Shown here in pieces: positions 1 through 6,722 of a stretch of DNA of 11,652 nt. This DNA is from Bacteriovorax stolpii. Its GTDB lineage: Bacteria; Bdellovibrionota; Bacteriovoracia; Bacteriovoracales; Bacteriovoracaceae. The notes beneath the pieces are model-generated. The model saw nothing but the letters and a program-made list of their open reading frames with translations, was not told where the DNA came from and made no database searches. The stretch lies in NCBI GenBank assembly GCA_945862475.1, contig CAMAYW010000036.1, forward strand, positions 1 to 11,652, given 5' to 3'. The position numbers were made by a program, and so were the translations under genes. Each line of letters starts with the position of its first letter. Within the stretch, counting starts at the first letter, position 1.

Positions 1-11
1 GGAGAATCTGT
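1..11 (+). promoter_or_regulatory. Ribosome binding site of the first gene
   Basis: GGAG at 1-4 lies seven bases before the ATG at 12. This supports that start codon and shows the first gene is complete at its 5' end. Its promoter lies outside the window. Confidence 0.7.
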
Positions 12-602
12 ATGAAAAATTTCGCAATTGTTCTTGGACTTCTTGCCTCTGTTAACACTTTCGCAGGTGTTATCTACTCTAGCACAGCTGATCTATCGTC
101 CCATTCATTTGGACATGTGATTAAAGATGCTGAGTTTAAACTCATCCCAACTAAAACTGAAATCCGCGAGATCCCAGGCTGTACACCAGGCGGTGAAGCT
201 GGAACGATCTGTACTGAAGAAGTGGTGCTTGAATCTCAACCAGTAGTTGCTGTGAATGTTTCTTATGTTGATCCAGCGACAATGTCTGAAGGCCAAGATA
301 AGAGCTGGTTGTCCCTTAACTTTAAGCTTGAAGATTTTTCTGCGGAAGACGTAGCAACTCTTAAAGCAGCTTACCCAACTTGGAGACACCCATTCTCTAG
401 AGCGGGAGAAAAGTTTGCGAAGAAGAATTTAGCTCTACAAGTAAGAAATGCTGAAAGAACGATCATGGTGGTGGATGTTGAAAACTCTGACCTTTGTCCA
501 ATCAACGGTGAGTCTGGTGAACCAGCTCCAGGATGTGTTGAAAGAATTGAATACAAGCCTGCTAAAACGACTGTAAAAGAAATCACTGTCCTAAAGAAGT
601 AG
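12..602 (+). CDS. Secreted protein of unknown function with two paired-cysteine loops
   Basis: A 196-residue protein that I do not recognise. Residues 1-18 form a Sec signal peptide: Lys at position 2, a hydrophobic core, and likely cleavage after TFA before Gly19. The mature part holds four cysteines in two pairs, C57/C67 and C162/C175. Each pair brackets a Gly/Pro/Glu-rich loop and is followed by a similar C-x-E strand, so two disulfide-closed loops are likely in the periplasm or outside the cell. The middle (about 105-150) is mixed alpha/beta, and Lys-rich residues end the protein. No membrane segment or lipobox is present after the signal peptide. The start is supported by GGAG seven bases upstream. 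The gene is followed by its own terminator and faces the acyltransferase tail-to-tail. Secretion is well supported; function is open. Confidence 0.85.
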   Translation: MKNFAIVLGLLASVNTFAGVIYSSTADLSSHSFGHVIKDAEFKLIPTKTEIREIPGCTPGGEAGTICTEEVVLESQPVVAVNVSYVDPATMSEGQDKSWLSLNFKLEDFSAEDVATLKAAYPTWRHPFSRAGEKFAKKNLALQVRNAERTIMVVDVENSDLCPINGESGEPAPGCVERIEYKPAKTTVKEITVLKK

Positions 603-636
603 TCTTCTAAAGGATTAAACTCTCTCTCCAGAGTGG

Positions 637-669
637 GGGCCAGTCGAAAGACTGGCCCTTTACTTTTTT
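637..669 (+). terminator. Intrinsic terminator after the first gene
   Basis: A perfect 9-bp stem (GGGCCAGTC at 637-645, GACTGGCCC at 650-658) with a GAAA tetraloop, followed by TTTAC and six T. The T-rich tail is only on the + side, so it ends transcription of the gene at 12-602. The tail overlaps the stop codon of the opposing acyltransferase (668-670). Confidence 0.9.
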
Positions 670-1279
670 AAAGGGATTTCATTTTTGTTTCTAATTCAAG
701 AGTTGAATAGAAACCAATTTTTCCAATTTTTAGTTTTATCTTCGTGAACGGATAGGGAAGAGTGGCCTTATTCCAACTTTTTTTAAAAACAAATTTATGC
801 TTTGGATAACCCCTTACAGGTACGATGGGACGTTTGGATTTTTCTGAAACAGCCGTGATGCCTTCTTTCACTTTATAAATGGGACCCTTAGGTCCATCGA
901 CGGCAATTGTCATTTTGTGTCCCTCAATCACTTTTTTCATTCCGGCCAAGAGTCCCGCGACTCCACCGCGATGAGAAGAACCTCTGACTGTTTGATAACC
1001 CATGTGCTCCACCGCAGAGGCGAGCATCTGGCCGTCTTTTGACTGAGAAATAAGAATACAAATATTTTGATTTGAAAAATAGGGAAGACAACTTAAATCA
1101 TCTTGATGAAAACAAGCATAGATAAGATTTTTTCCAGGATGAGCGTCCCTAAAAGATAAATTTTCAAAAAAAATCTTTTTATCAGTGGGATCTTCAAACT
1201 CAACTTCGTACCGGTAAGTCGAAGCGTAGGTCTTATAAAAAAAGCCGGCCAAAAGGCCGGCGAATCGTTGAACAAGCAA
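668..1279 (-). CDS. DUF374-family lysophospholipid acyltransferase (TTG start)
   Basis: A 203-residue inner-membrane-associated acyltransferase of the DUF374 branch of the LPLAT superfamily; such enzymes transfer acyl chains to lysophospholipid or lipid A-type acceptors. Motifs seen: FHQDD with His58 and Asp61 (catalytic HxxxD-like), ISQSKDG at 77-83, VRGSSHRGG at 98-106, DGPKGP at 128-133 and PIVPV at 151-155. The length is normal for the family. No ATG exists near the start. TTG at 1279 fits because AGGA lies about ten bases upstream inside the etfA end, and the hydrophobic N-terminus from there matches the family. Only three bases separate it from the etfA stop. A strong minus-strand terminator (1237-1261) lies within codons 7-15, so expression from the etf transcript is probably damped. 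The acyl acceptor cannot be read from sequence. Confidence 0.85.
   Translation of the reverse strand: MLVQRFAGLLAGFFYKTYASTYRYEVEFEDPTDKKIFFENLSFRDAHPGKNLIYACFHQDDLSCLPYFSNQNICILISQSKDGQMLASAVEHMGYQTVRGSSHRGGVAGLLAGMKKVIEGHKMTIAVDGPKGPIYKVKEGITAVSEKSKRPIVPVRGYPKHKFVFKKSWNKATLPYPFTKIKLKIGKIGFYSTLELETKMKSL
1237..1261 (-). terminator. Intrinsic terminator after etfA, inside the acyltransferase 5' coding region
   Basis: On the minus strand: GCCGGCC, loop TTTT, GGCCGGC, then seven T. The 7-bp all-GC stem with an immediate T-tract is a textbook Rho-independent terminator 22 bases after the etfA stop. It lies wholly inside the next reading frame, about +19 to +43 from the TTG start, where it encodes an AGLLAGFF stretch. 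It probably ends most etf transcription. Confidence 0.85.
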
Positions 1280-1282
1280 AGA

Positions 1283-2245
1283 TTATTTTCCTAAAAGCTT
1301 TTTAAATTCTTCAGTAAGAATTGGAACGATGGTGAAAAGGTCCCCCACAATTCCGTAATCAGCTTTTGTAAAGATCGGTGCATCTGGATCGGTGTTGATC
1401 GCTACGATCACTTTAGATGTTCTCATCCCTGCAAGGTGCTGAATGGCTCCAGAAACACCACAAGCGATATAAAGTGAAGGGGCTACTGTTTTCCCTGTTT
1501 GACCCACTTGCATCGCGTGTGGAGCAAAACCAGAATCAACTGCTGCTCTTGAAGCACCAACAGTTGCTCCAATTACATCGGCCATATCGTTAAGAATTTT
1601 AAAGTTCTCAGCGTTTTTCATCGCTCGTCCACCAGTAACGATGATATTTGCTTCTGTGAGATCCACTTTCGTCGAGGCAGCTTTAATAATTTCTTTAATG
1701 GCAGCACGGATTTCACCAGCATTACCATTCACATCTGAAGCAGCTCCTGCTCCAGCTGTAGGATTGGCGGTCATTCCAAGTGCATTAGGGCGGATAGAAA
1801 CAAAGTGAGGCTTGGGGCCCGTGACTTCAACCTTCGCAAGACACTTTCCTGCGAAAAGAGGACGCGTACCCGCGAATGATCCACCGTCAAAAGTGAAGTT
1901 CACCACATCAGACGCAAGACCAGCATCAAACTTTGTAGCTAAACGAGGAAGAAGATCTTTCCCCATTGAAGTTGCTCCCGCGAAAACGTAGTCGTAGGAT
2001 TTTGATTTAATAAAATCACCTAGAGCGTTTGAGTAACCCTCAGGTGAATATTTATCAAGGTTTGATCCTTTAATCTTATGAACGTTTTGAGCGCCATATT
2101 TAGCAAGCTCTGCCACTTGATCAGCACCAATATCACCAATGACGGCGACATCAGCTGATTGACCAGCTAGTTTTCCTAATATCTCTAGAGTCACTGGCTT
2201 TACGTGACCATCATGCAATTCTGTAAAAACTAATACATTTGCCAT
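1283..2245 (-). CDS. etfA: Electron transfer flavoprotein alpha subunit
   Basis: A 320-residue alpha subunit of the soluble ETF heterodimer, which carries the redox-active FAD. It takes electrons from acyl-CoA dehydrogenases and passes them to the membrane quinone pool through ETF:quinone oxidoreductase, which is not in this window. The N-terminal Rossmann-like domain spans about 1-185. The C-terminal FAD domain carries VTGGRAMKN near 203-211, GASRAAVD at 230-237, QVGQTGKTV at 246-254, ACGVSGAIQH at 261-270 and INTDPDAPIF at 283-292, all family hallmarks. The length is normal. AAAGGA about nine bases before the ATG supports the start. It follows etfB by 19 bp and is followed by an intrinsic terminator. 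The identification is secure. Confidence 0.97.
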   Translation of the reverse strand: MANVLVFTELHDGHVKPVTLEILGKLAGQSADVAVIGDIGADQVAELAKYGAQNVHKIKGSNLDKYSPEGYSNALGDFIKSKSYDYVFAGATSMGKDLLPRLATKFDAGLASDVVNFTFDGGSFAGTRPLFAGKCLAKVEVTGPKPHFVSIRPNALGMTANPTAGAGAASDVNGNAGEIRAAIKEIIKAASTKVDLTEANIIVTGGRAMKNAENFKILNDMADVIGATVGASRAAVDSGFAPHAMQVGQTGKTVAPSLYIACGVSGAIQHLAGMRTSKVIVAINTDPDAPIFTKADYGIVGDLFTIVPILTEEFKKLLGK

Positions 2246-2264
2246 AGTGATTTATCCTTTAAAA

Positions 2265-3053
2265 TTAAATAACTTTTGCTTCTGTACGAAGTAGACCCAC
2301 AACTTGAGATACAACATCTTTCTGTTTTGCTGCATCTGTGGCATCAAATTTTTTCCCTGGTGGCTTTTCTGGTGGAAGTCTAAACCCAGAGTACTTCACT
2401 CTTCTGTCAGCATCAGAAACCCCAACGTCAGCGAGTGAATATTGTGCCATCGGTTTTTTCTTCGCTTTCATAATTCCTGGAAGAGAAGCATAACGAGGAG
2501 TGTTTAAGCCTTTATTACAAGCTAGTACACAAGGAGTGCTTAACTCATAAACTTCAAGGGCCCCACCTTCAACTTCACGCTTAACTTTTACATTGTTTCC
2601 AGCTTGTTCAAATCCAACAATCACCGAAACCGATGGAAGGTTTAGCATTTGAGCTAAGATTTGTGGAACTTGAAGAGCATCATCATCAATCGCTTGTTTT
2701 CCAGCGAGAATTAGATCTGGTTTTTTTCCAGTTTTATCAATCGCTCCCTTCAGAGCTTTGGCAATTGAGTAAGAATCAAGATTATCGGCTGCTTCAACGA
2801 GGGCCGCATCGTCAGCACCCATTGCCATCGCTGTTCTTAGGGCCTCAGTATCTTTTACTGATCCCACGCGAAGAACAGTAACGTTCGCCGCTGGATTCGA
2901 TTGTTTAATCAGAAGAGCTTGTTCAACAGCAAACTCATCATAAGGGTTCATAATCCACTTAATAGAAGCGGTTTCGATAAAACTTCCATCACCCGTTGGA
3001 GTGATTTTAGTTTCTGTGTCTGGAACTTGCTTCACGCACACAAAAATATTCAT
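2265..3053 (-). CDS. etfB: Electron transfer flavoprotein beta subunit
   Basis: A 262-residue beta subunit of ETF, which binds AMP and supplies the docking loop for acyl-CoA dehydrogenases. The N-terminus MNIFVCVKQVPDTETK is typical. GKQAIDDDALQVPQ (118-131) is the AMP-site segment. The beta-subunit signature runs from about 158 to 190 (REVEGG through NTPRYASLP). The recognition loop around LPGIMKAKKKP (191-201) contains the leucine anchor that inserts into the partner dehydrogenase. These features indicate Group I (beta-oxidation type) ETF rather than the nitrogen-fixation FixAB type. AAGGAG six bases before the ATG is a strong ribosome binding site. The gene lies 25 bp after the acyl-CoA dehydrogenase and 19 bp before etfA, so the three are almost certainly co-transcribed. 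Confidence 0.97.
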   Translation of the reverse strand: MNIFVCVKQVPDTETKITPTGDGSFIETASIKWIMNPYDEFAVEQALLIKQSNPAANVTVLRVGSVKDTEALRTAMAMGADDAALVEAADNLDSYSIAKALKGAIDKTGKKPDLILAGKQAIDDDALQVPQILAQMLNLPSVSVIVGFEQAGNNVKVKREVEGGALEVYELSTPCVLACNKGLNTPRYASLPGIMKAKKKPMAQYSLADVGVSDADRRVKYSGFRLPPEKPPGKKFDATDAAKQKDVVSQVVGLLRTEAKVI

Positions 3054-3078
3054 AGATTCTCCTTGAAACGAATCAATA

Positions 3079-4215
3079 TTACTTAATAAGTTCTCGGGCC
3101 ATCACAAGACGTTGAATCTGAGATGTCCCCTCATAAATTTGAATTAACTTCGCATCCCTCATGAGTTTTTCCACAGGGTATTCTTTCGAGTAACCATAAC
3201 CACCATAAATCTGAACAGCATCCGTAGTGATTTGCATACAGGAGTCAGACGCAAACGCTTTTGCGTAGGAAGCGATTTCAGTGTTTCTGATTCCTTGATC
3301 GCAGAGCCAGCCAGCTTTGTAGGTAAGGAGTCTTGCGGCCTCCACTTTCATTCCCATTTCAGCAATCATGAATTGGATCGCTTGATGTTTAGCAATAGGA
3401 ACTCCAAACTGAACTCGCTCTTTTGCGTATTGAATCGATAGATCAAGAGCTCTTTGAGCACCACCCAGAGCACTTGAGGCCACAAGGGGTCTTGAGTGAT
3501 CTAAGGTACTCATCGCAATCGCCCAACCGTCCCCAGGATTACCGAGCATATTTTCTTTAGGAACTTTTACGTTATTAAAGCGCACACCTCTAGTATCAGA
3601 AGAGCGGTGGCCCATTTTATCTTCTTTTTTACCAAGTTCAATCCCAGGGGATTTTGGATCCACAACAATCGCTGAGATTCCTTTATGCTTTAAAGCTGGA
3701 TCAATCGTTCCGTAAACGACAAAGAGGTGAGCGTGGCCAGCATTCGTGATCCACATTTTTTCACCGTTAATAATCCAGTGATCTCCACCGTCTTTAATTT
3801 GAGTTTTGATTCCACCAGCATCTGATCCATTTCCTGGTTCCGTTAAACAGAAAGAAGCAATTCTAAATTCTTCTGTAAACGGAGTAAGAAATTTCTTCTT
3901 TTGAGCGTCTGATCCCCCGATCACAATCGGAAGAAGAGCAAGATCATTGGCCATAAAAGAAGTGTTCATCCCCATGCACCCATAGGCGAGGGATTCTGAG
4001 ATTGCGATGCTATCCACCGAAGAAAATCCTGATCCACCGTACTCAGCTGGAATACAGGTATTGATGAGTCCCAATTCCCAAGCTTTTTTGAAAATCTCCA
4101 TTGGAAACTTTCCAGCTTCATCGTATTCCTGGGCATGAGGAATCATTTCATTTTTTGCAAATTTTAGGGCGAGTTCGCGAATCTCGCGTTGTTCTGGTGT
4201 TAGAGAAAAGTCCAT
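3079..4215 (-). CDS. Acyl-CoA dehydrogenase (short/branched-chain type)
   Basis: A 378-residue FAD enzyme that introduces the alpha-beta double bond into an acyl-CoA and reduces ETF. Seen: signature 1, CLTEPGNGSDAGG at 123-135; the FAD/substrate strand WITNAG at 155-160; the RVQFG helix at 267-271; signature 2, QIYGGYGYSKEYPVEKLMRD at 335-354; and Glu362 in YEGTSQIQR, the position of the catalytic base in short- and medium-chain enzymes. Length and C-terminus are complete. The closest types are butyryl-, isobutyryl- or methylbutyryl-CoA dehydrogenases; sequence alone does not settle chain length. AAGGAT precedes the ATG. It sits directly upstream of etfB and etfA, its electron acceptor. Confidence 0.95.
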   Translation of the reverse strand: MDFSLTPEQREIRELALKFAKNEMIPHAQEYDEAGKFPMEIFKKAWELGLINTCIPAEYGGSGFSSVDSIAISESLAYGCMGMNTSFMANDLALLPIVIGGSDAQKKKFLTPFTEEFRIASFCLTEPGNGSDAGGIKTQIKDGGDHWIINGEKMWITNAGHAHLFVVYGTIDPALKHKGISAIVVDPKSPGIELGKKEDKMGHRSSDTRGVRFNNVKVPKENMLGNPGDGWAIAMSTLDHSRPLVASSALGGAQRALDLSIQYAKERVQFGVPIAKHQAIQFMIAEMGMKVEAARLLTYKAGWLCDQGIRNTEIASYAKAFASDSCMQITTDAVQIYGGYGYSKEYPVEKLMRDAKLIQIYEGTSQIQRLVMARELIK

Positions 4216-4237
4216 TATCTAATCCTTGATTAATAAA

Positions 4238-4699
4238 CTATATGACAGGGAATGCATCAACGTCGAAGGTCTTTGGAATTGTAAAACATTTTTCGATTGT
4301 TTGAAAGAACGGTAATTCTTGTAAGGGCTTCACGACAAAGCTTCTTTCGCTCCATCGTGGATGGGGAATTATTAACGCAGGCCCGTTAAATTTTTCGAGC
4401 CCCCAAAAAAGGATGTCTAAGTCTAAGGTCCGTGGTCCCTTTGGTATGTCGCGCCTTCTTCCAAATATCACCTCAATTTCAAGGAGTGTCGTCATTGTTT
4501 CTTCAGGTGATAATGCAGGTAGTTTAAACTCAAGAACTTGATTTAAAAAATCAGGTTGGTTTTCATATTCAATCGCCTTGGATGAATAAATTCTACTGGC
4601 AGCTACAAAAGAAAATAATTCACTCAGTTTATTTTGGGCGTCTAAGAGAATTTTTTTTGAATCCCCAATATTAGAACCGGTGGCAATAAGAAGAGACAT
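4238..4699 (-). CDS. folK: 6-hydroxymethyl-7,8-dihydropterin pyrophosphokinase (HPPK)
   Basis: A 153-residue cytoplasmic enzyme of folate synthesis that transfers pyrophosphate from ATP to 6-hydroxymethyl-dihydropterin. Seen: LIATGSNIGDS (4-14), the N-terminal strand and GSN loop; QPDFLNQV (48-55), the pterin-site segment; FGRRRDIPKGPRTLDLDIL (79-97), the HPPK signature with Mg-binding Asp93 and Asp95; and IPHPRWSERSFV (111-122), the C-terminal hallmark. The length is normal and no DHPS fusion is present. Its ATG overlaps the stop codon of the upstream lipoprotein (TAATG), so translation is coupled; GAAGG upstream is the ribosome binding site. It is 22 bp before the acyl-CoA dehydrogenase, an unrelated partner, so this looks like a housekeeping run rather than a single pathway. 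Confidence 0.96.
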   Translation of the reverse strand: MSLLIATGSNIGDSKKILLDAQNKLSELFSFVAASRIYSSKAIEYENQPDFLNQVLEFKLPALSPEETMTTLLEIEVIFGRRRDIPKGPRTLDLDILFWGLEKFNGPALIIPHPRWSERSFVVKPLQELPFFQTIEKCFTIPKTFDVDAFPVI

Positions 4700-4851
4700 T
4701 AGCGCCGGGCCTTCTTCGCATCATCAAGTGTTTTGTCGGTTTCTATGTCAGGGTAGTTTTCTAAAAGCGAAGGAGGAGAATCTGAGTGAGGAATAATGGG
4801 GTCACCCTTCACTCCGCAACCCACAGCAAAGATCAAAATAAAAAGGAACAT
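4699..4851 (-). CDS. Small CGxKG lipoprotein (LptM/YifL-like)
   Basis: A 50-residue lipoprotein. From ATG 4851 it has a short hydrophobic signal (MFLFILIFAVG) and Cys12 as the lipidation site, then GVKGDP and a Pro/Ser-rich, Asp/Lys-rich tail. The CG-x-KG-x-x-x-x-P start resembles LptM (YifL), the small lipoprotein that assists the LptD outer-membrane barrel in Enterobacteriaceae. Homology over so few residues is suggestive only. A longer in-frame ORF begins at 4953, but its first 34 codons overlap the barrel-protein gene and would bury the signal, so I chose 4851, four bases after the upstream stop. The ribosome binding site is weak, implying coupling to the barrel gene. The stop overlaps the folK start. 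Confidence 0.75.
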   Translation of the reverse strand: MFLFILIFAVGCGVKGDPIIPHSDSPPSLLENYPDIETDKTLDDAKKARR

Positions 4852-4855
4852 AATC

Positions 4856-5833
4856 TTAGAATTCAATGGCAAATCCAACGTTAAGAATATCAGAACCGAG
4901 GTCGGCTTTGATGAACCATCCTGGAACAAGTCTTCGCATCGCCGTGATACCAAAAACAGGCCCAGATTTTTTTAGATTATCAATTGCCACTAATTGCTCT
5001 TCATTCGTAACACTATTGTTTGTTTTACCAGCATCAGGACTTGAAACGGAGTAAGAATGAAAGCCTATGTACGGCATAAAAAAAGTGTAAAGCGGACCTT
5101 TGATGTTGTATTTCAGTCTTGCAGTTAAATGATTCACAAGAGTTTGCGTTCCATCGCCCGGGAAATTGTCCAAAAGGGCCCTTCCATAAAGACCTTCAAC
5201 AAAATAATTATCTGAAAACTGATACGCCCAAGAAATGCCAAATTCATTGGTGCGAACTGTTCCACCACGAGATTCAACTTCGGCGGCATCAAAAATCGCC
5301 CCTGTAACGGCGACGACATTATCGGGTTTTATGTGACGATTCTTATTTTCATCAAAAATTCCAGACTCATCCTCAACGACAACATCTCCTGAGTAAAGAT
5401 CGTCTTCAGATTTGATTTTTCCTCCACCTTCACTATCTTTTGAGTCGACTGGTTTTTTTCCGAAGAGAGAGTCATCACCTTTCACGACTTGGACTTCTTG
5501 ATTCCGTCTCAATTTTCCCCAGTAAGAAAGTGAATAGATTTTTAGTATTTTGATACCGACTTGACCTTGGTGAACTTTCGCCACAACGGCCCTTGCTGCG
5601 AGATTATTATCTAAAGCGAGAGAAATAAAATCTCCAGGCCCCAGTTGTTGGTTGTTGTTACTCAGAATAAAAATTTTCTTTGAATTTGAAATAATTTTTA
5701 TTGTTTCGTTGAAAACATTTTCTCCCCCTGAAGAGGAGTTATTGAGATTGGCATCCTCTACCAAAGATTGTGCCATCGCAGAAAAGCTTAAAGTAAGGAT
5801 AAGATAAATAAAAACTGCAGTGAATCGGTTCAT
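4856..5833 (-). CDS. Outer-membrane beta-barrel protein with an N-terminal periplasmic region
   Basis: A 325-residue protein. Residues 1-21 are a signal peptide ending AMA, cleaved before Gln22. Residues about 50-115 look like a small all-beta, possibly SH3-like, periplasmic domain (GPGDFISLAL, then alternating strands). Residues 115-160 are a charged Ser/Asp/Glu/Lys-rich linker. Residues 164-325 alternate aromatic strands (ISWAYQFSDNYFVEGLYG, LTARLKYNIK, FFMPYIGFHSYSV, WFIKADLGSDIL) and end in AIEF with terminal Phe, the usual signal for outer-membrane assembly; about eight strands would fit. The family is not one I can name, and the cargo or role is unknown. It heads the minus-strand run and lies four bases before the small lipoprotein. 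Its ribosome binding site is poor (AGG close to the ATG). Confidence 0.8.
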   Translation of the reverse strand: MNRFTAVFIYLILTLSFSAMAQSLVEDANLNNSSSGGENVFNETIKIISNSKKIFILSNNNQQLGPGDFISLALDNNLAARAVVAKVHQGQVGIKILKIYSLSYWGKLRRNQEVQVVKGDDSLFGKKPVDSKDSEGGGKIKSEDDLYSGDVVVEDESGIFDENKNRHIKPDNVVAVTGAIFDAAEVESRGGTVRTNEFGISWAYQFSDNYFVEGLYGRALLDNFPGDGTQTLVNHLTARLKYNIKGPLYTFFMPYIGFHSYSVSSPDAGKTNNSVTNEEQLVAIDNLKKSGPVFGITAMRRLVPGWFIKADLGSDILNVGFAIEF

Positions 5834-5962
5834 TTACCTATTATTCTAAGGAATTAACGCAACAACGTCCATGTCGTAAAAATTTTATAATTTGATTAAT
5901 TGAGTCAAGATTTCTGATCAGATTCATATTAACCTTTCTGCATGCAAATTCAGGAGAATTCA
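5834..5962. promoter_or_regulatory. Divergent promoter region between barrel-protein operon and dNK gene
   Basis: An AT-rich spacer between divergent genes. TTGAGTCAA at 5900-5908 is symmetric, giving a -35-like hexamer on either strand (TTGACT on minus, TTGAGT on plus). CATATT at 5925-5930 is a possible plus-strand -10, though the spacer would be 19. On minus, TAGAAT (5848-5843) is a possible -10 that would start RNA about three bases before the barrel ATG. A 10-bp perfect palindrome, TCTGATCAGA, lies at 5913-5922. AGGAG at 5952-5956 is the dNK ribosome binding site. Promoter positions are guesses. Confidence 0.45.
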
Positions 5963-6637
5963 ATGTCGGAGCTGGCCTACCATCGCCTTACGAGTGCGGC
6001 AAACCCTATGTTCGTTGTTGTCGCTGGTAATATTGGCAGCGGAAAAACGACTCTTACAAAAAAATTGTCAGAGCGCTTGGGATGGAAACCGCATTTTGAA
6101 TCTGTTCAAGATAATCCATATCTTGCTGACTTTTACTCTGACATGAGCCGCTGGTCATTTCCTCTTCAAGTTTATTTTCTGACTCATCGATTTAATACGC
6201 ATAAACAAATTGAAGTTCTTCCGGCCAGTTCAATCCAGGATCGCTCAATTTATGAAGATGCCAATATTTTTGCCCGCTCTCTTTATGATCAGGGTAAATT
6301 AGATAAAAGAGATTACGAAAATTATCGCACTCTTTATGAGTCGATGATTCAATACCTCAGCCCACCAACTCTCATGATCTTTTTACGTCGTTCTATCCCT
6401 AAGCTCCAAGATAGGATTAAGCAACGTGGACGTGATTATGAGCAGGCGATTCCAACCGAGTACCTTACTAGTTTAAATAACTACTATGATGAGTGGTACG
6501 CGAACTACAATCTTGGAAAATCTTTGATCGTGGACACTGACGAATTGGATTTTCTCGATAATGAAGAACACTTCGATCGTTTGGTTAAAAAAATCTGGGA
6601 TTCAATTGACCAAAAAGATATGTTTTTTTATTTCTAA
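5963..6637 (+). CDS. Deoxynucleoside kinase (deoxyadenosine/deoxyguanosine kinase family)
   Basis: A 224-residue cytoplasmic enzyme that phosphorylates deoxynucleosides with ATP, the first step of dNTP salvage. Seen: P-loop GNIGSGKT (22-29), Glu46 in FESV (the likely catalytic acid of dNKs), the DRSIYEDANIFA segment (93-104) with the DRS motif, and the lid helix RIKQRGRDYE (151-160). DRSIYEDA is typical of bacterial dAK/dGK enzymes, so purine deoxynucleosides are the likelier substrates; this is inference. I start at ATG 5963 because AGGAG lies six bases before it. An in-frame ATG at 5942 would add seven residues, has no ribosome binding site, and would place that AGGAG inside the coding region. 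The gene stands alone between two promoter regions. Confidence 0.93.
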   Translation: MSELAYHRLTSAANPMFVVVAGNIGSGKTTLTKKLSERLGWKPHFESVQDNPYLADFYSDMSRWSFPLQVYFLTHRFNTHKQIEVLPASSIQDRSIYEDANIFARSLYDQGKLDKRDYENYRTLYESMIQYLSPPTLMIFLRRSIPKLQDRIKQRGRDYEQAIPTEYLTSLNNYYDEWYANYNLGKSLIVDTDELDFLDNEEHFDRLVKKIWDSIDQKDMFFYF

Positions 6638-6678
6638 TAAAATTAGCAATTTTTTCCACCCTATAAATTGATTGCAGG

Positions 6679-6684
6679 TATAAT
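6679..6684 (+). promoter_or_regulatory. Perfect -10 hexamer upstream of the LysM lipoprotein gene
   Basis: TATAAT lies 38 bases before the ATG at 6723 in the 85-bp spacer after the dNK gene. No good -35 is found 16-18 bases upstream and there is no TGn extension. The promoter call therefore rests on the consensus -10 and its position. Confidence 0.5.
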
Positions 6685-6722
6685 ACACTGTATCTATCTG
6701 TATTCATTATCAGGGAGTGAAA

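Noticed and set aside
2633..2881. 82-codon plus-strand ORF inside etfB
   Set aside because: etfB is unmistakable on the other strand; this is antisense coincidence.
4852..4953. 34-codon N-terminal extension of the small lipoprotein (start at 4953)
   Set aside because: It overlaps the end of the barrel-protein gene in another frame and places a charged stretch before the signal peptide. ATG 4851, directly after the upstream stop, gives a normal lipoprotein.
6646..6675. Inverted repeat GCAAT...ATTGC after the dNK gene as a terminator
   Set aside because: The stem is only about five AT-rich pairs with a 20-base loop and no T-tract after it; the T run lies inside the loop.
6717..6722. GTG start two codons upstream for the LysM lipoprotein
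   Set aside because: That GTG overlaps the GGGAG ribosome binding site, which is well spaced for the ATG at 6723.
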